A stretch of 64,000 nt of DNA, from assembly GCA_963726335.1 (NCBI GenBank), contig CAVSCD010000015.1, positions 1 to 64,000 on the forward strand, read 5' to 3'. Under the pieces are notes generated by a model. It made no database searches. It worked only from the letters and a program-made list of their open reading frames with translations, and was not told where the DNA came from. The position numbers were made by a program, and so were the translations under genes. Positions 40,323 through 52,826 of the stretch are shown one piece after another (position 1 is the stretch's first letter; every line of letters starts with the position of its first letter). Source of the DNA: CAVSCD01 sp963726335. GTDB lineage: Bacteria; Acidobacteriota; Aminicenantia; Aminicenantales; UBA8522.

Positions 40323-40507
40323 CCTGAATACTTCACGAATCGAGGCGGCCACCAGATGCGAGGCCCGAGGGGTGAAGCTGTACTCTTTGGTACAGCGAAC
40401 TCCGAGAACGAAGCCGATGGGGCCGAATCGGCTCGCCCGAAGGGTAAAAAGCGCCGCCTAAAGAGAGATGGGAAAAAACGAGGCGCTTTTTATGAATAAG
40501 TCAGGCT
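40323..40507 (+). repeat. Hairpin repeat R1, intact copy on the ROK stop codon
   Basis: 185 bp, nearly identical to the inverted copy at 31919-32104. Imperfect inverted ends (CCTGAATACTTCAC at left; CCTGACTTATTCAT read from the right) are flanked on both sides by CTAA, the left one holding the ROK stop codon. Three stems: GCTGTAC/GTACAGC (40377-40396), GCCGAT/ATCGGC (40413-40432) and AAAAAGCGCC/GGCGCTTTTT (40446-40491). No coding capacity. Confidence 0.85.
40446..40491 (+). terminator. Intrinsic terminator stem inside R1, after the ROK gene
   Basis: AAAAAGCGCC pairs perfectly with GGCGCTTTTT around a 26-nt loop, T-run included, about 125 bp after the ROK stop. Likely ends ROK transcription ahead of the kinase gene. 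Confidence 0.65.
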
Positions 40508-40581
40508 AAATAATCCCGTCCCGAAACGCCGCTTGTCGCGTATATTATAGTAGGGTAAGATTCAGCTGAGAAGATGGCCAA

Positions 40582-43746
<3,165 letters not shown>

Positions 43747-43806
43747 GCTGAATCCATCAGAAGCCCTGAGTTTCGATGAGCCCGAACGCCCGGGCGGAGG
43801 GCTTGG

Positions 43807-43834
43807 TTGACAATGTCCCGGGACTCAATATACT
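43807..43834 (+). promoter_or_regulatory. Strong promoter before the RbsD-like gene
   Basis: TTGACA at 43807-43812, 16-bp spacer, TATACT at 43829-43834. Start codon at 43856 behind GAAAGGA. Confidence 0.65.
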
Positions 43835-43855
43835 CGACATGAAAGGATATCGCCC

Positions 43856-44422
43856 ATGCTCAAGACGGCTCTGTTCGCCCTTTGTCTCATGATCCCCGGT
43901 TTGGGAGTGGCCGCGGCGAGCGGCCAAAGCTCGGGGAGAAAGGACCCCGGCGCCGCGTCGTGGGAGGTCCGGCTCCTCGAGGAGCTGCCCGCGCTGGGCC
44001 ACCGCAACTGGATCGTCGTCGCCGACTCCGCCTACCCGGCGCAGATCAGCCCCGGGATGGAGATCGTCGTCTCCGGCGAAGACCACTTCGCCGTCCTGGG
44101 CAAGGTGCTCAAGGCCCTGGACGCGAGCCGGCATGTCCGGCCCAGGATCTATCTGGATCAGGAGCTCTCCTACCTCGGCGACGACCTCGCGCCGGGGATC
44201 GGGGGCCTCCGGACCCGTCTCGACGCCATGCTCAAGGGCAGAGACGTGAAGCCGGTCCTTCACGAGGAGCTGATCGCGCGCCTCGACCAGGTGGCCAAGA
44301 CCTTCCGCGTCCTGATGATCAAGACCGACCTGGCGCTTCCCTATACCTCGGTCTTCCTGGAGCTCGACTGCGGCTATTGGCCGGCCGAATCCGAGCAGAA
44401 GCTCCGCCAGAAGATGCGCTGA
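43856..44422 (+). CDS. Exported protein resembling RbsD/FucU pyranases
   Basis: 188 residues. A signal peptide (LFALCLMIPGLGVAAASG) is followed by a body with LPALGHRNWIVVADSAYPA near residue 45 and IKTDLALPYTSVFLELDCGYW near the C-terminus. These match the LGHGD...ADANxP and RTGxxxPYxxxxL segments of RbsD/FucU sugar mutarotases, with the histidine kept. Export is unusual for that family. It heads an operon with the amino-acid permease 18 bp downstream. Family match is by eye; another fold is possible. Confidence 0.5.
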   Translation: MLKTALFALCLMIPGLGVAAASGQSSGRKDPGAASWEVRLLEELPALGHRNWIVVADSAYPAQISPGMEIVVSGEDHFAVLGKVLKALDASRHVRPRIYLDQELSYLGDDLAPGIGGLRTRLDAMLKGRDVKPVLHEELIARLDQVAKTFRVLMIKTDLALPYTSVFLELDCGYWPAESEQKLRQKMR

Positions 44423-44440
44423 GCGCGAGGCGGAAAGTTT

Positions 44441-45793
44441 ATGGAAGACCGGCTGGAGAGAAAGCTCGGACTGTTCCCCGTCACGAACATCGTTATCGCC
44501 AACATGATCGGCGCCGGCATCTTCACGACGTCCGGGCTGCTGATGGGGGACCTCAAGAAACCGCTCCTGATGCTGGCCCTGTGGCTGGCGGGCGGGATCA
44601 TCGCGCTCTGCGGCGCCCTGAGCTACGGCGAGCTCGGCGCGGCCATCCCCAAGGCCGGCGGCGAGTACGCCTTCCTCTCCAAGCTGTTCCATCCGGCTTT
44701 CGGGTTCCTGAGCGGCTGGGTCTCTTTTTTCGCGGGGTTCTCGGCCCCGATCGCCGCTTCGGCCATCGGGTTCTCGGAGTACCTGACCCGCGCCTTCCCT
44801 TCGCTCCTCGAGCCCGGCATCCTCGACGGTCCCGCTGACGGCGTGGCGGTCAAGAAGTTCCTTTCGATCCTGGTGATCGTCCTCTTCACCCTCATCCATG
44901 CCCGGGGGGTCGAGGCCGGCGCCAGGGTCCAGAACTTCCTGACCCTGCTCAAGGTGACGCTCGTCGCGGCACTCATCGTCGCCGGGTTCTCTTCGGGCCG
45001 CGGCGACTTCGCCCACCTGTCGCAGGGCGGCGGCTTCCGGTTCGATTTCGGCGGCTGGAAAACGATCGGGCTGTCGCTGATGTGGATCATGTTCGCCTAC
45101 AGCGGCTGGAACGCTTCGGCCTACATCGGCTCGGAGATCAAGGACCCGCGGCGGAACCTGCCCCTCTCCCTGATCCTGGGAACGGCGGGCGTCGTCGTCC
45201 TCTACTTGCTGATCAACCTGTTCTATGTTTACGCCGTGCCGCCGGAGAACATGGCCGGCGTGATCTCGATCGGCGGGCTCGCCGTCGGCAACCTCTTTGG
45301 CAAATCCCTGGAGAGCGTCCTGTCGGCGCTCATCGCCTTCGCCCTATTCTCGTCCTTGAGCGCCTTCATCATCCTCGGTCCGCGGGTCTATTACGCCATG
45401 GCCTGCGACCGGTGCTTTTCCCGTTCGCGGCGGAGGTCCACCCGCGGTTCCGCGTCCCCTCGAAGTCCATCATGCTCCAGGGGCTGATCGCCTCGGTGCT
45501 GGTGCTCTTCGGCACGCTTCGACCAGATTCTGACCTACATGGGGTTTTCGCTGGGGATCTTCCCGATTCTCTCGGTCATCGGCGTGTTCAAGCTGAGGCG
45601 GAGGGGAGAGAGCGTCTTCAAGCTGCCGGGCTATCCTCTCGTTCCGCTCGTCTATATCATCGCCGGCGCGGCCATCCTGACGCTCGGGTTCCTCGAGCGG
45701 CCGGTCGAATCGTCGATCGCGCTGGGCATGGTCCTTATCGGAGTCCCTGTCTTCTGGATCTTCAAGAGGGCGCTCAAGCCCAAGACTTCGTGA
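44441..45793 (+). CDS. APC-superfamily amino acid permease (two indels)
   Basis: About 450 residues, around twelve membrane helices. FPVTNIVIANMIGAGIFTTSG is the first helix of the APC fold with its substrate loop GAGIF; GGEYAFLSKLFHPAFGFLSGW and YSGWNASAYIGSEIKDPRRN are family blocks of the LAT/cationic amino-acid group. A base is missing near 45417 and one is extra near 45517; correcting them joins FFPFAAEVHPRFRVPSKS to FGTFDQILTYMGFSLG and the last helices. Probable substrate: amino acids. Cotranscribed with the RbsD-like gene. Confidence 0.85.
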
Positions 45794-45871
45794 AGTGTTC
45801 GCGTCGCGAAATGCTCTTTCTCATCATGATCCGCACCCCGCGGGGGGAGGAGGCGGACGGCCGGGGGGCGG

Positions 45872-46285
45872 CTAGCGGCTGAAGAGCCCGCGGCCGATGA
45901 GCGCGCTGACGAAGGAGACGACGCCGCCGAGGACCGTCCCCCAGACCAGGTCGATCACGGTGACGATCACCGGCCAATCTTTGACCGTGGCCAGGTTGGT
46001 CAGGTCGTAGGTGGCGTAACAGATCAAGCCCAGGAGGCCGCCGAGCCAGAGCGCCTGGAGCGGCGCGCCGCCGAGCAGCGCGGGGCGCACCGCGAAAACG
46101 AGCAGGCCGACGATGAACAGCAGGTAGAAGCTCAGGGCCGCGGCCCAGTTCACCTTGGGGCTCATCAGATACCCCAGGTGACGGCGATAGAAGTTTTTGG
46201 CCACGAGTCCGAGCCAGAGCATATCGATCGCGAAAAAAACGGCCAGGGTGATAAGATATAGGACAAGAGACTGCCTTACGGACAT
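45872..46285 (-). CDS. DUF2177-family membrane protein
   Basis: 137 residues, four membrane helices. FFAIDMLWLGLVAKNFYRRHLGYLM and GLICYATYDLTNLATVKDWP are the DUF2177 signatures. Start ATG at 46285 follows GGAGGG; an upstream ATG at 46303 is possible. Function of the family unknown. Divergent from the URO-D-like gene. Confidence 0.85.
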   Translation of the reverse strand: MSVRQSLVLYLITLAVFFAIDMLWLGLVAKNFYRRHLGYLMSPKVNWAAALSFYLLFIVGLLVFAVRPALLGGAPLQALWLGGLLGLICYATYDLTNLATVKDWPVIVTVIDLVWGTVLGGVVSFVSALIGRGLFSR

Positions 46286-46365
46286 GATGTTCCCTCCGGT
46301 CATGGATCTTCCGACGGGCTCATTCTAATCCAGATCGGTCGGAAAATGAAAGAATCGGCCTGGCG

Positions 46366-46394
46366 TTGACCCGGCTCCGGATTTCTGGTAACTT
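46366..46394 (+). promoter_or_regulatory. Promoter of the URO-D-like gene
   Basis: TTGACC (46366-46371), 17-bp spacer, TAACTT (46389-46394); start codon 40 nt later. Confidence 0.5.
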
Positions 46395-46434
46395 GCCGGG
46401 ACGTGATCAAGACCCTCCGGGAGCCCGTCGACCG

Positions 46435-47538
46435 ATGAATAACGTCGATCGTCAGAACTATCCGCGAAATCCGGTTTTAGCCAACGGTCCGCTGCCGGTC
46501 GAGGTCGTGTTCCATCCCTCCTGGTGGCACAGGCACGCGGGGATCAGCTTCGATGAGGATTTTTTCTATCATCCGGTCCGGCGCGTTGAGGATGAGCGCC
46601 GGATGGAGCGTGTCCTGTTCGAGAGGTTCGGCGACCTGGGGCTGGGAGAGGACCGGGACCGGGACGTCCCGGCCGTCGGCCCCGTCCATAACGCCGCCGG
46701 CTACCTCCTGTCCGAGATGCTGGGCTGCCGGGTCGAATACAGGGAGGACGCGCCGCCGCAGGTGATTCCCTCCGGCCGGCCGGACCTCGACCTCGATGTC
46801 GATACGGCGTTCGAGAGCGCCGCTTTTCTCCGCTTCCGGGGGCTCGTCGAGGCCTTGAAAGCCCGCTTCGGCTATGTCACCGGGGACGTCAATTGGGGCG
46901 GGGTCCTGAACCTGGCCCTCGACTGCCGCGGCCAGGACATCTTACTCGACTTGGCCGACCGACCGGCCGCGGCCGGGGCTTTTTTCGGCCGGATCGCCGC
47001 GGTCATCGAGCGGTTCACGGATTATGTCGAAAGGGAGACAGGCTCGACCTCGATCTCCGTCAACCGGTCGGTCCGGCATCTCGGCCGCCCCGTCTTTCTG
47101 CATTCCGAATGCGCCTTGACCATGATCTCGACGCGGCACTACGAGGCGGCCCTCGGGCCGATCGATGAAGCCTGGAGCGCGGGCCGCCGGCCCTTCGGCA
47201 TCCACTACTGCGGCGTCGATCCCCACCGCTTCGCGGAGGCGTTCGCCAAGCTGCCGCATCTTGATTTTCTCGACGTCGGCTGGGGGGGCGATGTGGCGGC
47301 CCTGCGGCGGCGGCTGCCGGAGACCTTCCTCAACGTCCGGTTGAGCCCCGTCGAGATCAATCACCAGAGCGTCGAAGAGGTCCGGCAGGCCGTCATCGAC
47401 CGCGTCACGGCCTCGGACAATCCCTGGCTCACGGGAGTCTGCTGCATCAATATGGACGACCGGGTCACGGACGATAAAGTCCGGGCGATATTCGAGTCCG
47501 TGTTCGAGCTGCGAAGGCAGAGCGCGGGTTCGGATTAG
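46435..47538 (+). CDS. Uroporphyrinogen-decarboxylase-like protein
   Basis: 367 residues. The sequence follows the TIM-barrel URO-D superfamily that also holds corrinoid methyltransferases: FHPSWWHRHAGISFDEDFF at the start, GDVNWGGVLNLAL, FLHSECALTMISTRHYE, and GIHYCGVDPHRFAEAFAKL near the C-terminus. The heme-pathway residues are not evident, so it is more likely a methyltransferase-type or uncharacterised member. Start chosen at 46435 (MNNVDRQ); a longer start at 46366 would overlap the promoter. Monocistronic. Confidence 0.75.
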   Translation: MNNVDRQNYPRNPVLANGPLPVEVVFHPSWWHRHAGISFDEDFFYHPVRRVEDERRMERVLFERFGDLGLGEDRDRDVPAVGPVHNAAGYLLSEMLGCRVEYREDAPPQVIPSGRPDLDLDVDTAFESAAFLRFRGLVEALKARFGYVTGDVNWGGVLNLALDCRGQDILLDLADRPAAAGAFFGRIAAVIERFTDYVERETGSTSISVNRSVRHLGRPVFLHSECALTMISTRHYEAALGPIDEAWSAGRRPFGIHYCGVDPHRFAEAFAKLPHLDFLDVGWGGDVAALRRRLPETFLNVRLSPVEINHQSVEEVRQAVIDRVTASDNPWLTGVCCINMDDRVTDDKVRAIFESVFELRRQSAGSD

Positions 47539-47629
47539 CGGTTCTTCAAGCTCGCTTTCGGGCGAGACGCACTGATCATCGGCGGAGCGGGCGCCGTTCT
47601 CCGGCGCGAAGACGCCGGCACCGAAGACA

Positions 47630-48145
47630 TCAGAGCTTCAGTGTCAGCCGGTAGCGGTATCTCAGGTCCTTGGCCTGGAACTTGAGGGAGCGGACGGCTC
47701 GAAGCTCCGGGTGGTTCCACTTGGCGACGCAGGCGTAGATCTCCTTGAACCCGTTCTCCCTGGCGTAGGCGATCACCCGCTCGTGGAGGCGGATCGAGAT
47801 GCCTTTCTTTCGAAAGGGCATGAAGACAAAGGCGAGGTGGATGTAGAACTCCGGGGGCTGCTCGCCTTTCGGCAGAGGCAGCACGTCGTACATGACGTCG
47901 GCCTCGGGGGAGCCGAGTGAAGGATAACCCAGGAGAAACCCGATGATCCTGTCCTCGAAGACGGCGACGAAGGTCTTGTATTTGTTGACGGGATTCAAGT
48001 AGCGGTCCCGGTAATCGTCGATGGTCGACTTCACCGTGACACTCTGGAACTTGCCCGCCAGTTCGCGCTCGAGATCCCGGACGAGATCGAGGACCTGCTC
48101 GAGGTCCGCCGGCCTGTATTCCCGGATGGTCAGAAGCTGGGTCAT
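47630..48145 (-). CDS. GNAT-family N-acetyltransferase
   Basis: 171 residues. GNAT fold blocks: IREYRPADLEQVLDLV at the start, FVAVFEDRIIGFLLGY, and the acetyl-CoA loop region AFVFMPFRKKGISIRLHERVIAYARENGF. The usual RxxGxG/A is FRKKGIS, a common variant. Substrate unknown. Start at 48145. Confidence 0.85.
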   Translation of the reverse strand: MTQLLTIREYRPADLEQVLDLVRDLERELAGKFQSVTVKSTIDDYRDRYLNPVNKYKTFVAVFEDRIIGFLLGYPSLGSPEADVMYDVLPLPKGEQPPEFYIHLAFVFMPFRKKGISIRLHERVIAYARENGFKEIYACVAKWNHPELRAVRSLKFQAKDLRYRYRLTLKL

Positions 48146-48343
48146 CGACGTTCTCCCGGACGCGGCATTATACCCGAATCGCTCGAGTCAGTTAGCCGCC
48201 TGCGCTGGTCGAGCCGGTCGTCGACCGTCCGGGGGCCGAGCGCGGCCGAAGACATGCCGCCGGCGTCCCGGGTTGTCCGGAAAACCTTATCGGCATGAAA
48301 CCACCCGGAAATTTCCGGGGTCAAGCGCCGCCGCGGCCGATGC
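48146..48343. other. Spacer without recognisable gene
   Basis: About 200 bp between two minus-strand genes; no gene, repeat or clear promoter seen. Confidence 0.4.
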
Positions 48344-48807
48344 TTATTTGAAGCTGACTTTGCAGACCTTGAACAGGTCCCTGGCCAGGAGATTCGTCCA
48401 GTTGAGCTGCCCGTAGATCTTGCGGGTCATGTCGAAGTCGCAATAGGGATTCACGTTTGCCGGATTGGACGGATCGCCCGTCTCGACCGTGAAAGTCACC
48501 CTGTCGAGCTTCGGGAAAGCCTTGTACATCGCCGCGATCTTGGGCGCGAGGTCGGTCCCGATGACGACGTCGAAGTCCTTCATGTCCGAGATCATCAGAT
48601 GGTAATTGATGATGTAGGTGTCGCCGTCTTTCGCCAGCTCCGAAACCCCGGAGGACGAGCCGCTGGGCCTGCCCATGACGGCGGCGACCGAATCCAGGGT
48701 GATGTCCTGGCCGGTGTGTTGGACTTGCAGGCCGGTGTCAAGGCCACGGCCAGAACCGCCAGCGCCAATAGACCGTAAACAAAGTGTGAATTCTTGTGTG
48801 TCTTCAT
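48344..48807 (-). CDS. Small unknown lipoprotein (one indel)
   Basis: About 154 residues. Start at 48807 (RBS GGAG) with lipobox ALTPACKSN, cysteine 27. The frame changes near 48712; joined, it reads NTGQDITLDSVAAVMGRPSGSS and continues ELAKDGDTYIINYHLMISDMKD...TDLAPKIAAMYKAFPKLDRVTF. The second half (K..IAAMYKAFPKLDRV, VNPYCDFDMTRK) looks like a small alpha/beta domain. Family not recognised. Upstream neighbour is the YdbL-like gene on the same strand. Confidence 0.65.
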
Positions 48808-48865
48808 GTTTTTCTCCTTTCCTGTCTAATATTATAGTCTGACCCGAGCAATTTGTAAAAGCCCA

Positions 48866-49465
48866 TCACGACGACTTCTTGGCCCATTCGCCGGCCTCGT
48901 TCTGCACCCACCAGCCGGGCGCCGCGTTGTCGATCCAGCTCTCGGCGAATATTTTCTGGATGCGGCCGATCTGGCTCGCTTCGATGTTCAACGCCATGGC
49001 CACCTCGGCGTAGAGCTTGGTCCGGTCGCTGTTCTCGTCCCGGACGAGGTCGCGCAGAGCGGCCTTGTCCTTGAGGCTCAAGGCGCCGTCGTCCCGGACC
49101 TCGACGAACCCGGTGTTGCTTTCCCCGACATTCCCCGCGTCATAGAAGGGCCTGAGGTCCGGGAAGCGCTGCTTCAACGAGTCCTTGAGGGCGCGGATCG
49201 TCGGGTTGGAGACCGAAGTCTCCTGCAGAGCGAAAGCCGCCGGGACCAGGGAGAAGCCGCCGCTCCGGGAGACCGTTCCCTGGCCTTTGATGGCGGGTTG
49301 GGCCGTGTCTTTATCGTTCGTATTCTGCTGCCGGACCTCGTCCACGATCTCGCTGGCGGCCTGCTTGACCGCGGCCTCCGGAAAATAGATGTTGACGGTG
49401 ATGCAGGCGAGGACGAGGCAGAGTGACGCGGTGAAGACCGCGACACCGATGATCTTGGATCTCAT
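48866..49465 (-). CDS. YdbL-type (DUF1318) lipoprotein, partner of the YdbH-like gene
   Basis: 199 residues. Lipobox LVLAC puts lipidation at residue 21, followed by ITVNIYFPEAAVKQAA, the short beta segment seen in YnbE/DUF1318 proteins. The C-terminal half matches YdbL: DGALSLKDKAALRDLVRDEN, RTKLYAEVAMALNI and the tail GWWVQNEAGEWAKK. In E. coli, YdbH, YnbE and YdbL work together: YnbE caps the YdbH bridge at the outer membrane and YdbL chaperones it. Here both small parts seem joined in one lipoprotein. Start 16 bp after the YdbH-like stop. Confidence 0.75.
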   Translation of the reverse strand: MRSKIIGVAVFTASLCLVLACITVNIYFPEAAVKQAASEIVDEVRQQNTNDKDTAQPAIKGQGTVSRSGGFSLVPAAFALQETSVSNPTIRALKDSLKQRFPDLRPFYDAGNVGESNTGFVEVRDDGALSLKDKAALRDLVRDENSDRTKLYAEVAMALNIEASQIGRIQKIFAESWIDNAAPGWWVQNEAGEWAKKSS

Positions 49466-49481
49466 GGCTGTTCCCTCCGTG

Positions 49482-52400
49482 TCACTTCGTGTCCGGGGCG
49501 CCGGACTGTCCGACCCGGTTGAGCCGGCTCACCATATCCTTGAACCCGACCGTCTTTCCCGGGTTGCGGTTGATCACGCTGATCCCGAAAAGCGGCGGGC
49601 GCTTCACCAGGTATTCCAGGCCGTTTTCCTTGATCGTCCCCTCGATCGTGAAGGTGTCGTTTCTCAAGGTGCTCCTGATACCTATTCTATCGTATCGGAA
49701 GCCCTTGATAAAACTCAGCCAGAAGGAGCCGGACCCGGCGGTCGCCGGTTGGCCGGCGGTGATGAGGGTCAGGCTGTTGACCGCTTTCAGGCTGAAGGTC
49801 TGGGGCACGCCCCGCTTTTTGACCGATTCAAGGGTCAGGGTGAACTGCTCGGGCTGGCCGTAGGCGAGGACGAGATCGCTGACCTCGCCTCGGATCGTCC
49901 CCGTCACTTCGCCGAACGGCACGAGTTCGGTGATGCTCTCGAGGTCGAGGCCGCGGAGCTCGACATTGCAGAAGATCTTGCGGCCGGCGGCGAAGGGGTG
50001 GGCGACGGCCAGGTCGGTGACGATCACCTGTCCGCCGAAGACATCGACCTCGGCATTTCCGGTGGCGCGGATTCTGTCCAGGGTGATGTCCAGCTCCGGA
50101 AAATCCGCCCCGGCTGTCCCCCCGAGGGCGGTCCCGGCGGGGAGAAACGGCAGCCCGGAGAGGTCGACTCCGGTGAGCCTCAGGGACGACGCGCCTTGGA
50201 GTGACAGAGGCCCCGTCTTTGCGGTCAGCGAGGTTTTGCCCACCTCGAGCCGCCCGCCGAAAATTCCGAGCGCGAAGGGCGCAATCTCGAAGGCGTTGGG
50301 CAGGCTGCGCACCGCCAGGGGAGGGATCTCGAACGCCAGCCCGGCTGTCCTGAGTTCCCCGACGGTGACCGTCCCGGCGTCGACGGGCGCGTTCACTGCC
50401 GCCGGCGAGGGCGACCCGGCGAGGGTGAGGTTGAGCGGGAGTTCGGCGCTCAGGCGGGGGATGGAAAAACCGGATGAAGGATTGAGCACCGAGACATCCC
50501 CGAGCGTAAGCCGGCCCCGGAGCGTGAGACCTTCGTCCGCTTTTCTGATCTCGAGGTTGGTCGAGACGTCTCCTCTGACTTGCGGCCGTCCCTGAGAGGA
50601 TGCTCTCCCCTTGGTGAGGATCAGCAGGGCGGGTTCCATGGCGAATCGCGAGTTCGTTCGAAAACTGAACATCACAGGCACGGCCAGACCCAGGCGGCCG
50701 TCGGCCAGAACTTCACCTAATCCGGAGACAGCGACCTTGGCGGAAACCTCTTCCAGGCTGCGGGCGGCGGAGTCGTACCGGCCCGAAATCTCCGCCTTGA
50801 TAGGGAAACTATCCCAGGAAACGTAGGAATGCTTAAACAGGGATTCGCCTTGGATGAGCTCGAAGTTCGCCGCGCCTGTGATGTCCCGGCTCCCGGGTCG
50901 GTAATCACCTTCCAAGCCGAGATGAAGCCGCAGCCCCTCTGAGGCGACGGTGTAGCCGGGGTCGTTGAACAGCCCGTCGGTAAGCGTAAGGTCCGCGCGC
51001 AGCTTGAGCGGGCCTTTCGCCCGTCCCGCGGCATCCGCCTCGAGCACGATATCGGCTGCTCCCTCCGGCGTCCCACGCGCTTATCTCCCGAGGCAGGAAT
51101 GGCTCCAGGAGACCGCGGATCGCCGGGATCTGCTGACCCCTGCTTTCGAGACGCGCGCGATATAAGCGCTTGGGCGCGACGCCGAAGCGCCCGGCGACCA
51201 TGACGGGCGCCAAGCCGGGGAGGCGTGTTTCGAGATCGGCGTCGACCGCGGGCCTTTTGCCGGCGCGCACTCCGACGATTCCGGTGACGCCGACCTTATC
51301 GAAGGCGATCGTCTTTCCTCGGGAAACGGCGACGGAAACGCCGTCGAGTGTCGCCGCCGGGACGGCGATCTTCACGGCCTGCAGAGACCCCGTGAGCCGG
51401 AGATGAGCCGAGGCCTTGTCGACGACGGCGCCCATGCCGGAGAGCTTTCCCGACTCGAGGCGGATGTCCCCCGAGAGAAGCGGGTCGGCCGGGGAGCCTT
51501 CGGCCTGAATGGTCCCGGAGAGCCTGCCGCTGAGGGGAAAGCCGCCGCCCTTGGCGGTCCATTCGACCGCCTGCGCTTCCAGCCGGGCGGAGAGCGTCCC
51601 GGACCCGCCTTCAGTAGCCTGGGAACGAGTGTATTTCGCCTCGAGGTCCGCTGTTCCCCGGAGACTGACGCCGCGGAGCGCTTCCGGCAGGAAGGGAGCC
51701 GCGGCCCGGGCGATCGCCTCGAGGTCCGGGAGGCGGGCTTTTGCCCCGGCCTCGAAAGCCGGTTCCCCGCCCCGGTCCAGATTCAGGCTTCCCTCAAGGC
51801 TCGCCAGGCCGGGAACGTCGAGCGCCACGTCGGGGAACCAAAACGAAATTCTGTCCGGCTGCCATCTTCCGCGTAACCCCGCGGTCAGGCTGTCGAGGGC
51901 GACGGCCTCGCCCGCGAGATTGGCCCGCGGCTTGTCCAGGGCCAGGTGAAGATCGATGTCGGCCGTCCGGTTGTCCGTCTGCCAGGTGCCCTGAAGGCCG
52001 ATGCTCAGGTTGTCGGCCGCCGCGGCCTTGCCGGCGACATCGATCCGCGGCCTGGCCATGGCCAGCTGAAGATCGACGCCGGCCGGCCGGCCGAGGTTGA
52101 GCTCGCCGTCGACCCGGAGCGGTCCGACGATGGACATTTTCCCCCGGTTCAGAACCCAGGCGATATCCTCGAAGTTGAGGGCGACGTCGAAGACGCCGCC
52201 GGCGTGTCCGCCGGAGATGGTCAGCGTTGTGCCGTCCCCTCGGAAATCCGTATGGAGGAGGAGAACGACCATCCGGCCGCATCGGAGCGAGTAATGAGGC
52301 GAATAATTCAGCGCGTTCGCCAACCGCTGTATCAATCCCTGGTAGTCGATGGGCTGGGGGGTTTTTATCTTCTGATCGACCCGGATTTCCTCGATATCGG

Positions 52401-52734
52401 CCTCTAAAGTATCCAGCGCGTGCCGTTCGCCCCGGAGAAGCTTCCCCAGGGCGCCCCTGAGGGCGACGCGGCGGACGGTGGCCTCGAGCGAATACACCGG
52501 CGTGGCATAGGTGACTTTGATCGAGCCGGCTTCGACGCTCAGGGGCGACAGGCGATAATCGAACCGGCCGATGTTCAGTTGTATCCCGGTTTTCTTGGCT
52601 AAAAAGCTCTCGACGGATTTCTTAACGAGCGGTTTATCGTAGATCACAAGGAGGACGGCGCCCGCGATAAGAAGGACCAGACCCCCGGCTGCGAAAGCGA
52701 GCGTCTTCAGGGTTCTCTTGAGGCCGCGTTTCAT
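49482..52734 (-). CDS. YdbH/AsmA-like intermembrane lipid transport protein (one indel)
   Basis: About 1083 residues. An N-terminal membrane anchor (FAAGGLVLLIAGAVLLVIYDKP, residues 13-35) is followed by FLAKKTGIQLNIGRFDYRLSPLSVEAG, the chorein-like start of AsmA/YdbH proteins. Long beta-rich repeats follow, many Gly-rich (LAGEAVALDSLTAGLRGRW). The C-terminus (QTFSLKAVNSLTLITAGQ, FIKGFRYDRIGIRSTLRNDTFTIEGTI) matches the dicarboxylate-domain-like end of YdbH. An extra base near 51063 breaks the frame; correcting it gives DAGGAADIVLEADAAGRAKG. Family role: a hydrophobic groove that carries phospholipids between inner and outer membranes. First gene of the ydbH-ydbL-like unit. Confidence 0.8.
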
Positions 52735-52826
52735 GCTGAGTGCCGATCAAATTATAGCATGGAGCGAATCATGAGAAGAGGAGGGGGGGTCGGGCTGGCG
52801 GGCGGGAGTGACGGCGGATCCCGGGG

